Assembly (NCBI GenBank): GCA_964036045.1
Contig: OZ038382.1
Coordinates: 3,122,612 to 3,186,611, forward strand
Direction of reading: 5' to 3'
DNA: 64,000 nucleotides
Source: Eutreptiella sp. 'Long Island Sound 2002'
Taxonomy: Eukaryota > Euglenozoa > Euglenophyceae > Eutreptiales > Eutreptiaceae
The notes beneath the pieces were generated by a model. That model saw only the letters and a list, made by a program, of their open reading frames with translations, had not been told where the DNA came from and made no database searches. Made by a program: the position numbers and the translations under genes. Positions 32,881 to 44,455 of the stretch are shown in pieces. Numbering within the stretch: the first letter of the stretch is position 1; each line of letters begins with the position of its first letter.

Positions 32881-35800
32881 GAACATATGGTCGGAGGTGG
32901 AGCTGCAGCCCATGCGGTCGGATGTCTCATCGTCGGCCGGATCCGTCTAATCGGGGGGGTCCTTCGGGGGAATGAAGGGCTGTCAATTCGCGGTCCAGTG
33001 TGGTTGGTGTCCGATCGTCCAGTGACACTTGATGCAGTGCGGTGGCTCTGTGCATTTTTCATTGCAACTTACCGGTTGTGCCAATCCTAATTCCAGGGCC
33101 CAGCAAGGAGCCCAATCATTGAATGTTTGATTCAAAAAATGCAATGGTGGGTACCTAGTGGATTGTTGGCTTGTATTAGTGATGAAGCTCATAACTGCTT
33201 GCCATATACTAGCCTGGGCGCATTTCTAGTGCGTGCAAAGGCAGCTGTTAGTTCTTGTCACTCCTTGTGACCAATACGCCCTGATCAGCCAACTTCACGG
33301 ACAAAGTGGAAATGAACATTCAATTGAATGCGGATCTATTGCACACCCGGATAGCGCGATCTCACACTCCTAGCTACCAGCTACTGCTATACGCCATGTG
33401 GACTAGAGCTGAAAAGGTTTAGGGTTTAGTGCGGGGTTGTGGCTCGGGGTGCCCCGAATTCTAGCGCGGAATGGGATGGCTTATGGTGTCTTTGAACGCA
33501 TGCTAGGCTGCAACATTGATGCACCTCCGTTGCTCACGTGTTTTCTCTACCCCCCACCAAAGAAATGCTGCTTGTTTAACCACAAATGGATTTGTTGCTG
33601 ACCACCAAAGCCCTGAGGAAGAATGCTTGATGTTCCCCAGATTGCCATCAGGGCTCCAACTTGTACCTCAATTAACCTCGAAAGACGGTGTTGGGTGCCC
33701 ATTGCCCTGGCAATACTCAAAAGGGGATTGGCAGCCTTGCCATAGGCACATTTGAATACTTTTGAAGACCGGGAATCTTGAAAGGATTTCTCTTTCTGTA
33801 GTGCTCTTGCGCCGCTGCCCTGATCATAGGCTCCATGCTGGCAATCCTCCAGGTGATCCAATGAAGACGGAGAACACGGTCCAAAAGCACTTGGCTCACT
33901 TGGGTATGAAGTCAAAAGCACACATATGATCACCGTCAATGGAAGGGTGCACACTTTTTAAGTTGAGAATGACACACTGTCCACCCGATTTGCGCCTTCT
34001 TGGCCCTCTACCCATGTTGCCTCGGCACACGGCTCTGTCACAGGTCCTCTCACCCTGTCACCTGCCCATTGGCCCTAGTTGCTTAGGTCTGTTGTCACTT
34101 CCCTATCCGCCAACCTCCACAATGGCACATAATGCGGCTGCTGGCCAGGAACAGGAACAAACAACATTCCTTTCCGTAAAGGGTCATCACAATCTCTTAG
34201 AGCCATTTGCAACACATTCTTCGTGCTGCAAGTGGTGGTTCCTCTTCTAAGCATGCATGCCTCCTGAGGGCAAGGCCAATTGGACATGGGGGGGGGGGGG
34301 GCAGGGCCGTCCCACCCCACCCAGCGTAGAGGGGGGGGGATACAGCACACCATGTGTCATTGCAGGTTGCACTTTGGGCAACGCTAGCACCATTTTTGCT
34401 ATCCCAAGCTTTTGCAGCCACATGACCCCATGTCTGATTTTGCTGCAACCTTTTTTTGAATGCCCCTGCCATGTCCATTGTGGTGTGGTTTGATGCTGTT
34501 AAAAATTCCACTGTTTGATTGGCTGCAGAATTGCTGACACCATGAAGGGAAAATAGGGTTCATTGAAGTGAAACTGGAGCCGGCCTAATAATAACAGTCC
34601 GGAAATTGCAGAATCCAAATATCCTTTGGAGCTGTGAAACAGGGCCCGTGCACCTGGTTCCCTGATATGGAGACTGATCCTCCATCCCAACCATGATCAA
34701 TGCGTCTCACTGTCGCTCTCTCCGCTCTCTCCGAGATACAGTTTCTGATGTGGCATGGTATCATCCGCCTGGCCAAGTGCATTGCACTGGTGGCTTGTGT
34801 GGTGCTCAGTGATTGTGCAATGGGCCGAGCGCGATATCTCCATCTAATCCACACCGAGGTCACCGTCCCTAAGCAGCAGCTGATGACTCAGCACCAGCCC
34901 GGGCAGTGCAACGTCTCGAGAGAGCTTACCCAAGATGGCCTGTTCAGCAACTGTTCATCATTTTGCAGCGCTGTGGCGAACCTCTCTGCGGTCCGGCAAG
35001 GTGCTCCTTCCTGGGATGTTTCAACAGCAGCGGGATGGAGGGCCAGGAGGGGTGGGGATAACATAGTCATAGCACCTCAGCATGCGCTGATTTGTTCTTC
35101 ACCGTTTTCTCCCAGGTGCAGCAGGACACTGGGTGCCATTGCTGATCGAGAAAGCTGTGCTGTAGCCTCTGATAGCTGGTGACCTTTGGGGTCCAGCAAA
35201 GGAGGAGTGTTTTGCCCATGGACGTCTGCCCCCCACGCCGCCGGCGTGGCTTCCTCCATGGGCCCAAGTGTGACTTGGCCTACGGTGTCCCTGGGGGAGC
35301 AGGGCACACCGTGCGGGCACTGTGCGTCTTTTTTATTCGTATGTTCTATTTGACCCCATTTTTGGCTTGGCTGATGTCCCACGAGGTGCTGTGAGAGACT
35401 GTTTGAGTGCATGCCCGCTTTTCCTGCAGCTGGCGCTCTTCGCGCTCTACTTCCATCCATCCCATGTTCCATGTTGACGCAGCCAATTCCCATCCTGTTT
35501 TTGGATTGGGCTGACCTGCTACATCCGGGCTCATGTAGCCAAGTTCCTCCTTTCCCCTTCAGAGACCCTACAGGGCAGGGGTTCTGTAGCCACAGCACTC
35601 CTCTCTGGTTTGGACAGGAAGGGTCAATCGGACAATTTTTCTTGGTTATGAGGTTGCCCTACATGACAGACCAAAGAGAGGGCACATCAGTAGTGCAGTT
35701 CTTTGTTGGGGTTGATGGACTGTCGGTAGCAACGAGAATAATGTATGAATGGTGCCCATGCGGAGCCCATTTTTGCACAGCTGTGGCACCAGAAGGTTGC

Positions 35801-36606
35801 TCACTTAACCATTTGCCAGCTGCCCTATGGCTGCTTGTTCTTGTTGTTTGGGGCGTTTTTGTGAGGGTCAGTCGAAGGGGCAAACGCTGTGTAGTTGCCC
35901 AAAAGGGTGCGCACTGTGCACCCGTTAACACCCATGGACATCTTCTTCCTCCTCCTATGATTTTCATGGCCCAAGTGTCGCCGGGCATGGGAATGCAAAC
36001 CCTTGGTCATTAGGGCCCATTGACAATACCGGAGCTCGGCGTACCATATAACACTCCAATTCGTATTCCAGCCGCCACGGGGTTCGTGTTTGCCACAAGC
36101 AGAATGAACCCGGGGTTGAATAGCTGGGTGCTACTGTAGTCCACCATATGATTTAGGCCTCTTGGTCCGCTTGCACCTGAGGGATGTGCGCACCCAGGGC
36201 GTGGTTTGTGCCCAAGGGGGTATTATTATTACTTCCTTGAATAGGGTATTGCCATCCCCATGGTCCTAGAGGAGGGTTGCCCTGGTGATGGTTCATTTGC
36301 GGAGATAGACATCCATGCATGTGCTAGCCTTGCCACCCATGCCCACCACCTGCCTCACTTAGTTGGCGAAAGGGTCCTCATCGCCATGCCATGCCAAGAC
36401 TGGTGTGGTTCTGCTTGTGGTTGTCGTTGTGGTGGTGTGGTGTGGTGTGGTGTGTCGAAGGCATTGTTACCAAATGGCAATGGCTGGGCTGTCTTGCACA
36501 CGGGAAAATGCAAAACGGGAGGGCTGTGTGTCTGAGTGCGCATTGTGTGTAGTGTGTCGCGCACCTGAGGCGTGGGGCCAGAGCCTCTTTGCAAGCAGTG
36601 TCCTCA
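32881..36606. other. Long stretch without a recognised gene
   Basis: No convincing coding region. A G run lies near 34288-34303. Near 35566-35600, GAGACCCTACAGGGCAGGGG followed by TTCTGTAGCCAC resembles the end of the 65/85-bp unit and is probably an isolated relic. The 200-codon plus ORF at 35411-36013 includes that relic and is not supported. ORFs on both strands are short and compositionally mixed. Confidence 0.4.
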
Positions 36607-36990
36607 ATTTCCATTTGGTAATGTGGTTTGCAATTGGGACGTGGTGGATGACAATTGAATCACCTGTCCCTCTGCTCAGCCAATTGGTGATGGTAGGGAT
36701 CCTACGCAAGTAGCAAGGTGCACAGTGACAGGGCAGCTGTTTTTGTTGTGCATTTTTGGTTGTGCAGAGGGATGCAGTATTGTGTGTAGTCCCTGCCGTA
36801 TCTTTGAGTTGTGATGATTGTCTGTGCTAAGGGGGGTCCTCATTTGATTTTTGGAATGATGACATGTTGGTGGTCAACCACGCTGAGGATAACTTCGGAG
36901 AGAGCAGACATCGTGGGATGTGAAGAAAGGGGTTTGGTTGTTTTTTGGGGCTAAGAGTTGCATGCGCAGGGTCGGGAAGGGCATTCGCAG
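36607..36990 (+). repeat. Dispersed repeat, copy 1 (pair with 57738-58235)
   Basis: TTCCATTTGGTAATGTGG, TTGGGACGTGGTGGATGACA, GCAGTATTGTGTGTAGTCCC, GCTAAGGGGGGTCCTCATTT and AGAGTTGCATGCGCAGGGTC all occur in the same order near 57738-58235. This copy lacks about 125 bases found in the other. No intact protein is encoded. Confidence 0.85.
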
Positions 36991-37079
36991 TGCCATCAAG
37001 TAGGCCAGTTCCTTGGTGCCTTTTCCATAGCAAGCGCCGCTCCCCTGCAACGCTGTTCCAGCGAGTGCATTTTTAATCT

Positions 37080-37500
37080 GATAGTGCACACCAGCCAGTC
37101 CTTGACTCTGCTGCCAGGGTTGCCAGCCCTCTCCCTGTCCTCAGCCAACACTCTTGTGCCGCTCTCTCCACACTCTTTCAACTACATCTATGCCGTCTTG
37201 TTGCCCCCTCTCTACTCCCTCCACACCCTCTCTGAAAGAATCCTCACTTTTTCGATGCTTCTTGCAACCCTCTCCTAACCTCTCTGCACACTCTCCTAAC
37301 CTCCTCCACACCCTCCTCCAACCCCCTCCACAAGCTCTCTCCCCAATCTCTTCCATACTTCTCCATACTGTCCCGTATCCCTGTTTCGACCTCACCACTC
37401 CCTCTCAAAACTTTCTCCACACTGACCGTCTCTCACACCTCTCCCACCCTCGCCAGACCCCATCCCAACCCTTGCTGGCCCTTCTCCATAACCTCCTCTT
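37080..37500. repeat. CT-rich low-complexity tract
   Basis: Long run dominated by CTC, CCA and TCC (CTCTCCACACTC, CTCCTCCACACCCTCC). It produces a long plus-strand ORF of Leu/Ser/Pro repeats and a Trp/Arg-rich minus ORF. Both are compositional artefacts. Confidence 0.7.
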
Positions 37501-39370
37501 ACGACACCTTCGGGATCTTCTCTCATTGCAAGGCATTTTGGTCACTGTACGGAACGAGCACCCCATCGCCAGAATTTCAGCCGAGCGCTTCGACTGGTTG
37601 CGGGGGCGCACACAGGCTGAAAAGGTGAGGAAGTTGAAGAGCCGTTCCTGTGACCGAATTCTAATGTCTGTGGACCGGGCAAATACTATGGCGACAGGGA
37701 TAGCGGCCTGTTTTGGGCTTGTCAGCTTGGCTACCGGAGTCTACATGCATGAACATCTGCGGATCCGTCATCAGGTCCCCTTGGCGCTGCCGCTTTTCCA
37801 ATCCATAGCTCTGCCCATGACTGTAGTGCGCCCAACCACATCCTTTTGAATAATAACTCTAAACCCAAGGGCAATCCTGGGGGTAAAGGCCCAGGTCTCT
37901 CTTTTGCAGGAGCTTGGCTTTTGGTACCAGCGTGAATACGGGGAACAGGAGGTGATTGGGAGAGTGCAGGTGCGCCCCCCCTGCTTATCAATGGCCCAGG
38001 CCATGTTTGTCGACTGTGGTTGCAGAGGTCCCCTCCTGCTGGGTTTGCCAATCGCACTACTCCTTTGATGGTACTCTTTGTGTGCACCGGCATTGGACTA
38101 TACAACGACTATACAACAGAAGAGGCAACACAAAAGAGTGGTTCCATGCAACCTGCCTACACCTCAGGCTCAATGACCACTGCAAACACAGGAGGATATA
38201 CCTAGGAGGGTGGGTGGGTGTCATCCGGACTGGTTATCTGTGGCCTTTCCGTGGAGGAAATCCTCCGAGATACTCTGACCACACACCGGAGGTCTAGCAT
38301 GTGCTTCGCACATGGGGCTGGTCGCTCTGCGGGTGCTTGCAGAGGCAACCACCTTCGCAAGGGGCCCTGGTCAGGCACCAAGGGAGTGATTCACTTGCTC
38401 TCGTCTGTGGCCGGATACACGGGCCGACGCTGCGGTTTGTGTACGGCGTGCTGCTGCTTTGTGCTTCCTAGCCCAGTCCACGTAACCCGCTGTCCCTTTG
38501 GCGCCCCAGTCACAATCGATCGCTGGCCACAAAACTATTGTTTATCCTTGAGCCTTGCACTAATGTACACCGAGACTGGGAAACGTAGCTCAGTGACCCC
38601 ATGATCAATGCCACAACACGTCAACGGATGGATTTCATGCAGTCCCGCCAGTGCAATGGCCTAGAGTTCCACCAGTCCATCCAGCAGCAACCCAAAATGT
38701 AGCTGCAACAGCCACCACCAAGTGCGGCACCGACCATTAGTTCAGCTATTCCTATCACAGCACCAACAGCAGTGTGGGCCCCGGCCAATTTGTTCCATGG
38801 GTGGGGGTGGAAGTGGGACTGAGTGGCAGTGTGCAGTTTTGGAGCTGGACGCCAGACTGCATCTGACTGCGGAGTGCCTGCAATTCTTGGGTGTCTTGGG
38901 TGGATGGATCTCGGCTTCTGGGTTCCCCTGCTGGGTGACTCCCGCAACCTGCGCCTGGCCTCTGCCCCTTTACCCCCCTGCCTAAGCTCTGCCCCTCGAC
39001 CTTCCACCTTCCTCCACCTCCCTCGATTGGCAGAAAGTTCCGGTCTGTGCTCGTCACCCTTCCCGTATCACCAGGAGCTCCGGCCGGTACTTCCCGCTCT
39101 CGCTGTACTGTGTGCGGCGTACTACTTCATCCAGGACTCCGAGTGTGCGAGGTGTCTCAGTTGGATGTTCTGCGCAATTCTTCTCATCTCGACCTTTGTG
39201 GAGCACACCAGCCTCGACGCATATTTCAGAGCAACCAGGGATCAAGACGCGAAATGTCAGTGACTGCAAACGCTGCAAAGTTGGTTAAATTACCGTGTTG
39301 GCAACTTGCTTGCTGCACGCACTAAACCCTACACACCATGCAAACCACACTAGCCATGTGCACCACACAT
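37501..39370. other. Stretch with uninterpreted ORFs
   Basis: Several frames of 80-150 codons are open on both strands, including a minus frame at 38621-39007 with a Gly/Ala-rich hydrophobic stretch (GAVIGIAELMVGAALGGG) and a plus frame at 38823-39263 with a hydrophobic part (VLPALAVLCAAYYFIQ). None is recognisable. Exons of an unknown gene cannot be excluded. Confidence 0.3.
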
Positions 39371-39377
39371 ACTCAAC

Positions 39378-39440
39378 CCCCCCCCCCAATTCGGCGGCCG
39401 AATTTGGCCGAATTTGCCGAATTGGTCTGCCGAATTGTTC
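39378..39440. repeat. GCCGAATT-type short repeat, copy 1
   Basis: A C run followed by AATTCGGCGGCCGAATTTGG, CCGAATTTGCCGAATTGG and TCTGCCGAATTGTTCG. The same block recurs at 39664-39733, and a rearranged form with several CGCCGAATT motifs lies at 41115-41178. Confidence 0.8.
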
Positions 39441-39663
39441 GTTACCTCAGGCATTCATGATGTGTGTGCGCCAAAGATATTCAGTCTTAATTTTTTGTTC
39501 TGCCGCTGATTGTACTACGTGGTAACAGCCTATTGTTGGTGCTGTGTGGGGCACGGCGCAAACCGCCCCGCCTGCATCCGATGACCGGACAATGCTGCGT
39601 GTAGCACTGCAATCTGACATTGCACTGCAAATTGTCCTCAGCTTGGCCTTTGAAGCAATGCCA

Positions 39664-39733
39664 ACCCCCCCCCCCCAATTCGGCGGCCGAATTCGGCCGA
39701 ATTTGCCGAATTGGTCTGCCGAATTGTTCGGTT
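39664..39733. repeat. GCCGAATT-type short repeat, copy 2
   Basis: Nearly identical to 39378-39440, including the leading C run and the CCGAATTGGTCTGCCGAATT ending. The two are about 285 bases apart and in the same orientation. Confidence 0.8.
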
Positions 39734-39904
39734 TCTGAATTTCGCCGATTTGTTTTGCCAAATCACTAGGTTTCTGGGACTTTGCCGCCTCGTTTTGCCG
39801 ACCTGTTGGGGTTTATGGGTTCTGGGTCACCTGAGTTGGAGGCATCCCTTACTTTGGGACACTGCATAATACCTTTTCTTTTTACATTGGTTGTTCAGAT
39901 TGGC

Positions 39905-40113
39905 ACCATGCAGTGTTTTTACTGTCCACAAAAGGACGCTGGGATTCGTTGTCCTCCGCTGATCAAGCTTTGCTTCGGGACAAGTATCCTGATGCCGGTG
40001 AGGGGGCAGTTTGCGAATTTTGTGTTCGCTCTGCACGGCCCAGTGCGTTCTTCAGCCGCCGTTCTTCGGGCAGCTCATCAACAGGCCCCCAATCAGTGGA
40101 TTCCGGACTCTGA
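39905..40113 (+). pseudogene. Cys-pair ORF fragment, unrecognised
   Basis: One frame gives MQCFYCPQK. After a one-base shift in the AAAAGG run, the next frame gives RWDSLSSADQALLRDKYPDA, then VCEFCVRSA, a Ser-rich tail and TGA. Two CxxC pairs separated by about 30 residues suggest a small zinc-binding module. The LxxADxA....YP...C..C spacing resembles the start of the ORF at 44766. Confidence 0.3.
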
Positions 40114-40261
40114 GACTGCGATTGCAGTCATTCCCACTGCGGACTTTCATTGCTTGAGAAATCTCTGTGCATTTGTTTCTGTGTGCCTTTGTTCTCTCTC
40201 TGCATTTGCGGGTTGGGTGCAGTGCCAAAGGAGTGTGCTCTTGTTGTTGTTCATTTTTTTG

Positions 40262-40868
40262 TGATTTTTCTGGGTGACCCCGGCCAGAAACGGGCCCAGA
40301 TTTCAAAAATGTCGTTATACCAATTCACACCTCTTGGATATTCAGGAAGTGCACAGTCTTCCCATGCACATGCAAAAAAAAGCGCCACAAACTGAAACGC
40401 CGGGACCAAGTTCCCCCCCCGACACCTCCAAAACCCCCTATTTGACCGTGGGCAGGTTTTGCCATTTTTCTGGGTGACCCTGCCCAGAAACGGTGCCATT
40501 TTTCCAAAATGTCGTTGAAGCAATCGGCGCTTTTTGGATATTCAGAAAGTGCACAGTCTTCCCGTGCACATGCAAAAAAAAAGCGCCACAAACTGAAACG
40601 GTGGGACCAAGTTACCCCCCGGACACCTCCAAAACCCCCTATTTGACTGTGGGCAGGTTTTGCCATTTTTCTGGGTGACCCCGCCCAAAAACGGTGCCGT
40701 TTTCCAAAATGTCGTTGAAGCAATCGGCGCTTTTTGGATATTCAGAAAGTGCACAGTCGTCCCGTGCACATGCAAAAAAAAGCGCCACAAACCGAAACGG
40801 TGGGACCAAGTTACCCCAAGTTACCCCCCGGACACTTGCAAAAACCTGTCTTTGACTCTGGGTCCAGG
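40262..40868. repeat. Three tandem copies of a 200-bp unit
   Basis: CTGGGTGACCC begins copies at about 40270, 40470 and 40671. Each continues with ATGTCGTT, TTGGATATTCAG, GTGCACAGTC, CATGCAAAAAAAAGCGCCAC, GGGACCAAGTT and CTATTTGAC. The third copy is slightly longer at its end (a duplicated CAAGTTACCCC). The minus-strand ORFs across it repeat with the unit and are not supported as genes. Confidence 0.92.
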
Positions 40869-40886
40869 TCACAAAAGTACCCTCAA

Positions 40887-40965
40887 AGGGGTTTGAACCT
40901 GGGTACCCAAAATTTCAGCGTATTTAGCCCAGCATTGTAACCAGTCAACCACTCATTTTCGCTCT
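40887..40965 (-). pseudogene. tRNA-like sequence with A and B boxes
   Basis: On the minus strand, TGGTTGACTGGTTACAATGC fits the A box and D loop, and about 45 bases later GGTTCAAACCCC fits the B box. An extra arm (TTTTGGGTACCCAGG) lies between, as in Leu/Ser-type tRNAs. The T stem pairs only partly and no acceptor stem forms, so a SINE head or tRNA pseudogene is likelier than a working tRNA. It lies directly beyond the 200-bp triplicate. Confidence 0.5.
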
Positions 40966-41114
40966 GTCATCATCATTTTTTGTCTTATACCTCCTGCACG
41001 ATGCAAAAAAATTTTCAGCTTACAAGGGTTTTCACATGTCTCTGACAACACAGCAACCAAAGGGACAGTGTGTTTGGGGGGCCAGGGTCATAATCCTGGT
41101 GACTGGGAAGTAGT

Positions 41115-41178
41115 TCGCCGAAAAATAGGCCCGCCGAATTGTCCTGCCGAATTGTTGGGATTTCTTCGCCGAATTGGG
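41115..41178. repeat. GCCGAATT-type short repeat, rearranged copy 3
   Basis: CGCCGAAAAATAGGCCCGCC, GAATTGTCCTGCCGAATTG and CGCCGAATTGGGGGG. It carries the same motifs as 39378-39440, but in different order and with the G run at the right instead of a C run at the left. Confidence 0.6.
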
Positions 41179-41596
41179 GGGGTGGTTGCATACTGTGCAA
41201 CCCAGACTGGCCAGCATGGTTTGGAGTATGTGCTTGGTTATTGTTATGTGCAAATCCCAGAGGCATGCACACCACACACACCAAACAGGCAAACCACACC
41301 AGCCGCACGCACCGCTATTTCATGATTTGTTGCGACAGTCTCCCACACAGCAGGTGGGGAACTCAAAACAACATGTTTTGGAAGGGATTCAGATGGGTAG
41401 GGTGGGTTTCGGGGCCTGGTAAGGGGTTGGAAGGGCTAAAAATAGGGCATGACATCATCCTTTGCAGTTTGCTAAAACTAGGCAACTTAGGGACAAAAAT
41501 ATTTATGTGAGCCATTATTCACCCCTAAGAGCGAGTGTGAATGATGAAAATGGGCAAAAGGAAGGGGAATGTTTCCCGCTTCCACGGTATGGGAGC

Positions 41597-41930
41597 CTAA
41601 AGGGTAGGGATGGGCGTGGCTATTTTTAGCAGTTGTTGTAGGATTCTATCAACAGTAATATTGTACCCCATTTCTTCCATAATTTTGCCCTCGTACAGCT
41701 CTCCCACTGTCCCAACCTTCTCCGAAACATATTTTGCCACACTGTGCAGACAGTGCCCATACCCTGGGTGCTGAGATACCCCTGATCTCTGGATTTGGTG
41801 AGTAGCCCTAGGCACGTTGATCACTGGTTTGCCAATGTTTCTCACATATTCTGCACCATTGTTAACGAGTATCCTTCATGGCTCAGGAAGAGTGAGGCCC
41901 TGGTCCTGGCTGCAATCAAACACGAGCAAT
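41597..41930 (-). pseudogene. Unrecognised minus-strand ORF remnant
   Basis: A frame reading LVNNGAEYVRNIGKPVINVP, then HCLHSVAKYVSEKVGTVGEL and IMEEMGYNITVDRILQQL, is open to a stop at 41597. An in-frame TGA lies just upstream (EP, stop, RILVNN), where Trp would fit. It has protein-like composition, but I cannot assign a family. Confidence 0.3.
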
Positions 41931-42239
41931 TTGTTCATTTTGTTTCGATTTATTGGTAATTTTCTTTTCTGATTCAGAACATTAGTCTGATCTGTCCCTG
42001 TGCCAACCGCGACGGCCGGGATGTGCAGAGCTCAACCCCTCCTGAACCATCGGAGTTGGGGATCAAGGATGCTGGAGCCCTCATGCCTGCACGTGCACAT
42101 TGCTCAATGAGGTTGAACTGGCGCATCTTTTGAAGCCGGCAACAGCTTTGTCCCAACATTGCCTCATGGCGTTTCGATTTTCCGATTTTGAGTGATATTT
42201 GCACACCATTGGGGATGTGTCCCAGTGACAAAGACTAGT

Positions 42240-43178
42240 TGACGGTGTTTGGGGTCAAAAAAAGCTCAAATGTGTACGCATATTGGTGTATAATACTGCC
42301 GTATTTTGTGCACATCCTTCTCAAAGGCTCTGCATTTATAAGTATAGTATTTTGATACAGTGATTGTTTGGCACTGATTACGCAACTTCTGTTTACATTT
42401 CTGCAAAGCACAACCCTGCCCACCCCTCATGGTTGGGATCCCAGCACTCTGCTTGAGATGCAGATTATGGAATTCCTCAAACTCTGATGTACTGAATGTG
42501 ACCACTGGTGATGATGGGGTCCAGAGACATGCGGGGCAATTTGCTTCGAGAGAGATTGGACGGTGGCGGATCGGATTTTTTTTTGTCCACTATATTTTTT
42601 CTGTGCTCTGCGGCTTCATAGGCAACCTATTTTTCTCTTTTTCGGCGCCAATGCAACCACCAGAGTTTTTGGCTGTCTGCAGGCCTGTGCTGTCTCCAGC
42701 ACACAAACCCTGAATCCCGCATCAGGTGCGTGAACACGTGTCCACACTCAGTATATACGAGTGGTGAAGCCAACCGGGTACAGGCTTATTCAAAGGATTC
42801 GCCAGGAGCACATTCGTAGTGTTTGCTCTTGGACCCCTTCACCGAGCGCACTATGTGCACTGTGGAGAGTTTCCCCCTGGCGCTGGTTGACAAGTTGCTG
42901 AGGACAGGGGCACTGCAACGCTTCCGACCAGAGTGTGACAGTTGTTGCAGAGCCACCAGTCGCATTTTTGGGCTGATTGTGGTGCCAGGACAGCGAAGGG
43001 TCCACCGTTGTACATGCACCCAGGTCAGTTGACACTGCACTCATTTGACTGAACATATCGATTTCGCCACGCAGAGGATCGCTGCCATCCCCCCAAAAAA
43101 AGATAGGCAACTGAGGGGTCATCTTTATCATAAGCTTGGTTCATCAATCGAGCATCGTGTTCCATTGGTGGCCACAAT
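42240..43178. other. Intergenic stretch, nothing recognised
   Basis: Short ORFs only, with no repeat or family motif that I can support. Confidence 0.35.
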
Positions 43179-43939
43179 CACAGCGTCCATGACATAAATC
43201 GGTTGATCTGTTTCTGCAACTTTTGGAGATGTCCTTGGGCTGGCGCCCTGCTTGCCTTGTTGGCCCCCGCGACCCCGCGACCCCGCTTGGGCTTGCTGGG
43301 TGGAGAGCCATGGCCGGTCGCTTGCCCGCAGCCGTGGGACGGCGGTTCGCCGAGGGCTGGCTGGGGTCCCCGTGCCCTCCCCCTCTCCTTGCGGGGCTGC
43401 CGGCTGGCTGCCCCCCTGTGCTGCTTCCCCCCCCCTTGGGCTTGGGGTTCCGCTTCTGATGCTCGCGGTGACACCATCTTGGGCGTCCCACCCTCTGCCG
43501 TGGCCTCCTGGATTGGGGGCAGAAAAGCGGAAGGGGGGGCGGAGGTGCCGCTCCTCGGCTCCCGCTCGGGGAGCGGGGGGTCTGGTAGGGGGGGCGGCAT
43601 GGCAAGCAGGGCGCCAGCCCAAGGACGTCACCGCCCAGCCGTAGCACGCGGCCTCTTTGCTCTGGGCTTCACCAGGGCGGCTACCGTGACGTCGCCACGG
43701 AATGAGGGGCAGGGTAGAGCGTCGGGGCCCCAAGAGGATCGGAGAACGAGGGCAAGGGGCACGGGAGTGCCCACAGCGAAGACACCTGAGCCCTTGGCGC
43801 GGGTCCTTCTCTCGCGCCGTGTACACTAAGGGTGAGGCTTGGGGGCACGGTGGCTCTGCCACGTCCTGCTTCTGCGCTGACCCGTGTACGCACAGCGTGC
43901 AGCACCTAAATCAGCTGACCTGTTTCTGCAACTTTTGGA
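43179..43939. mobile_element. GC-rich insert with inverted repeats, flanked by 48-bp direct repeats
   Basis: The segment CACAGCGT...TAAATC...GTTTCTGCAACTTTTGGA occurs at 43179-43227 and again at 43891-43939. Between them lies a strikingly GC-rich 660 bp. It starts with a 29-bp sequence at 43228-43256 (GTCCTTGGGCTGGCGCCCTG then CTTGCC) whose reverse complement, with one mismatch, is at 43601-43629. The layout suggests a small non-autonomous element, or a GC-rich insertion that duplicated its target. Open frames across it on both strands are Pro/Arg/Gly-rich and look like composition artefacts. Confidence 0.6.
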
Positions 43940-44309
43940 ACCATGGAATTGGACGGTTTATTTTTCTGGTTGTCCTTCAAGATCAAGTTTTCCCTCTGAT
44001 TTGGGGCATAGGATGGTTTTTGGGGGTTGCTGGTTTCTGACCTGCCACTTGTTGCCCCTCCTTTACATTTATCTGGCCCCATTCTGCTCCTTGTAAATTC
44101 ACTTGCTTCACTTTCGGAGAATTTTCATGTTTCATGTTTCATGTTTCAGCAATGGTTGTGGCGGTATAATATGATTCTATGTTCAGGGCTGGTTATGCTC
44201 CTGGTTGCTATCACCAAGGTTCACTACGCTTACCGTGACGAAAACCATGGTGCTTGGGAGGGCTTTCACCTGGTGGGTTGAGCTCACCGCCCTGCAGAAA
44301 GGGTCCAAG
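43940..44309. other. Intergenic stretch, nothing recognised
   Basis: No supported gene. It includes a short triplication of TTTCATG near 44126-44150. Confidence 0.35.
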
Positions 44310-44455
44310 CTTTTTTTTTTTAGATGCGAAATCTTTTTTTTTAGCACTTATTTTTTTTAGCATAAAAAAAAGATTTTGCGCTAAAAAATTTTCGCGCTAA
44401 CAAAAAAGATTCCGTGCTTAAAAAAAAGTTTCTGCGCTAAAAAAAATTTTTGGGT
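44310..44455. repeat. A/T-run repeat with GCGCTAAAAAA motifs
   Basis: Degenerate units alternate T runs with TTAGC and A runs with GCGCTAA: TTTTTTTTTAGCACTT, AGCATAAAAAAAAGATTTTG, CGCTAAAAAATTTTCGCGCT, AAGTTTCTGCGCTAAAAAAA. The left half is roughly inverted with respect to the right half. A weaker block of similar words lies at 46250-46360. Confidence 0.75.

Noticed and set aside
35411-36013. Plus-strand ORF of 200 codons
   Set aside because: It runs through a satellite-unit relic and has no family signal, so it is probably accidental.
37154-37849. Plus-strand ORF of 231 codons
   Set aside because: More than half is a CT-rich low-complexity tract. The remainder shows no recognisable motif.
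40251-40872. Overlapping minus-strand ORFs with repeated peptides
   Set aside because: They simply translate the 200-bp tandem repeat in different frames.
43128-43862. Minus-strand ORF of 244 codons and overlapping plus ORFs
   Set aside because: Pro/Arg/Gly/Ala-rich throughout, open on both strands in a GC-rich insert containing inverted repeats. Composition explains the length.
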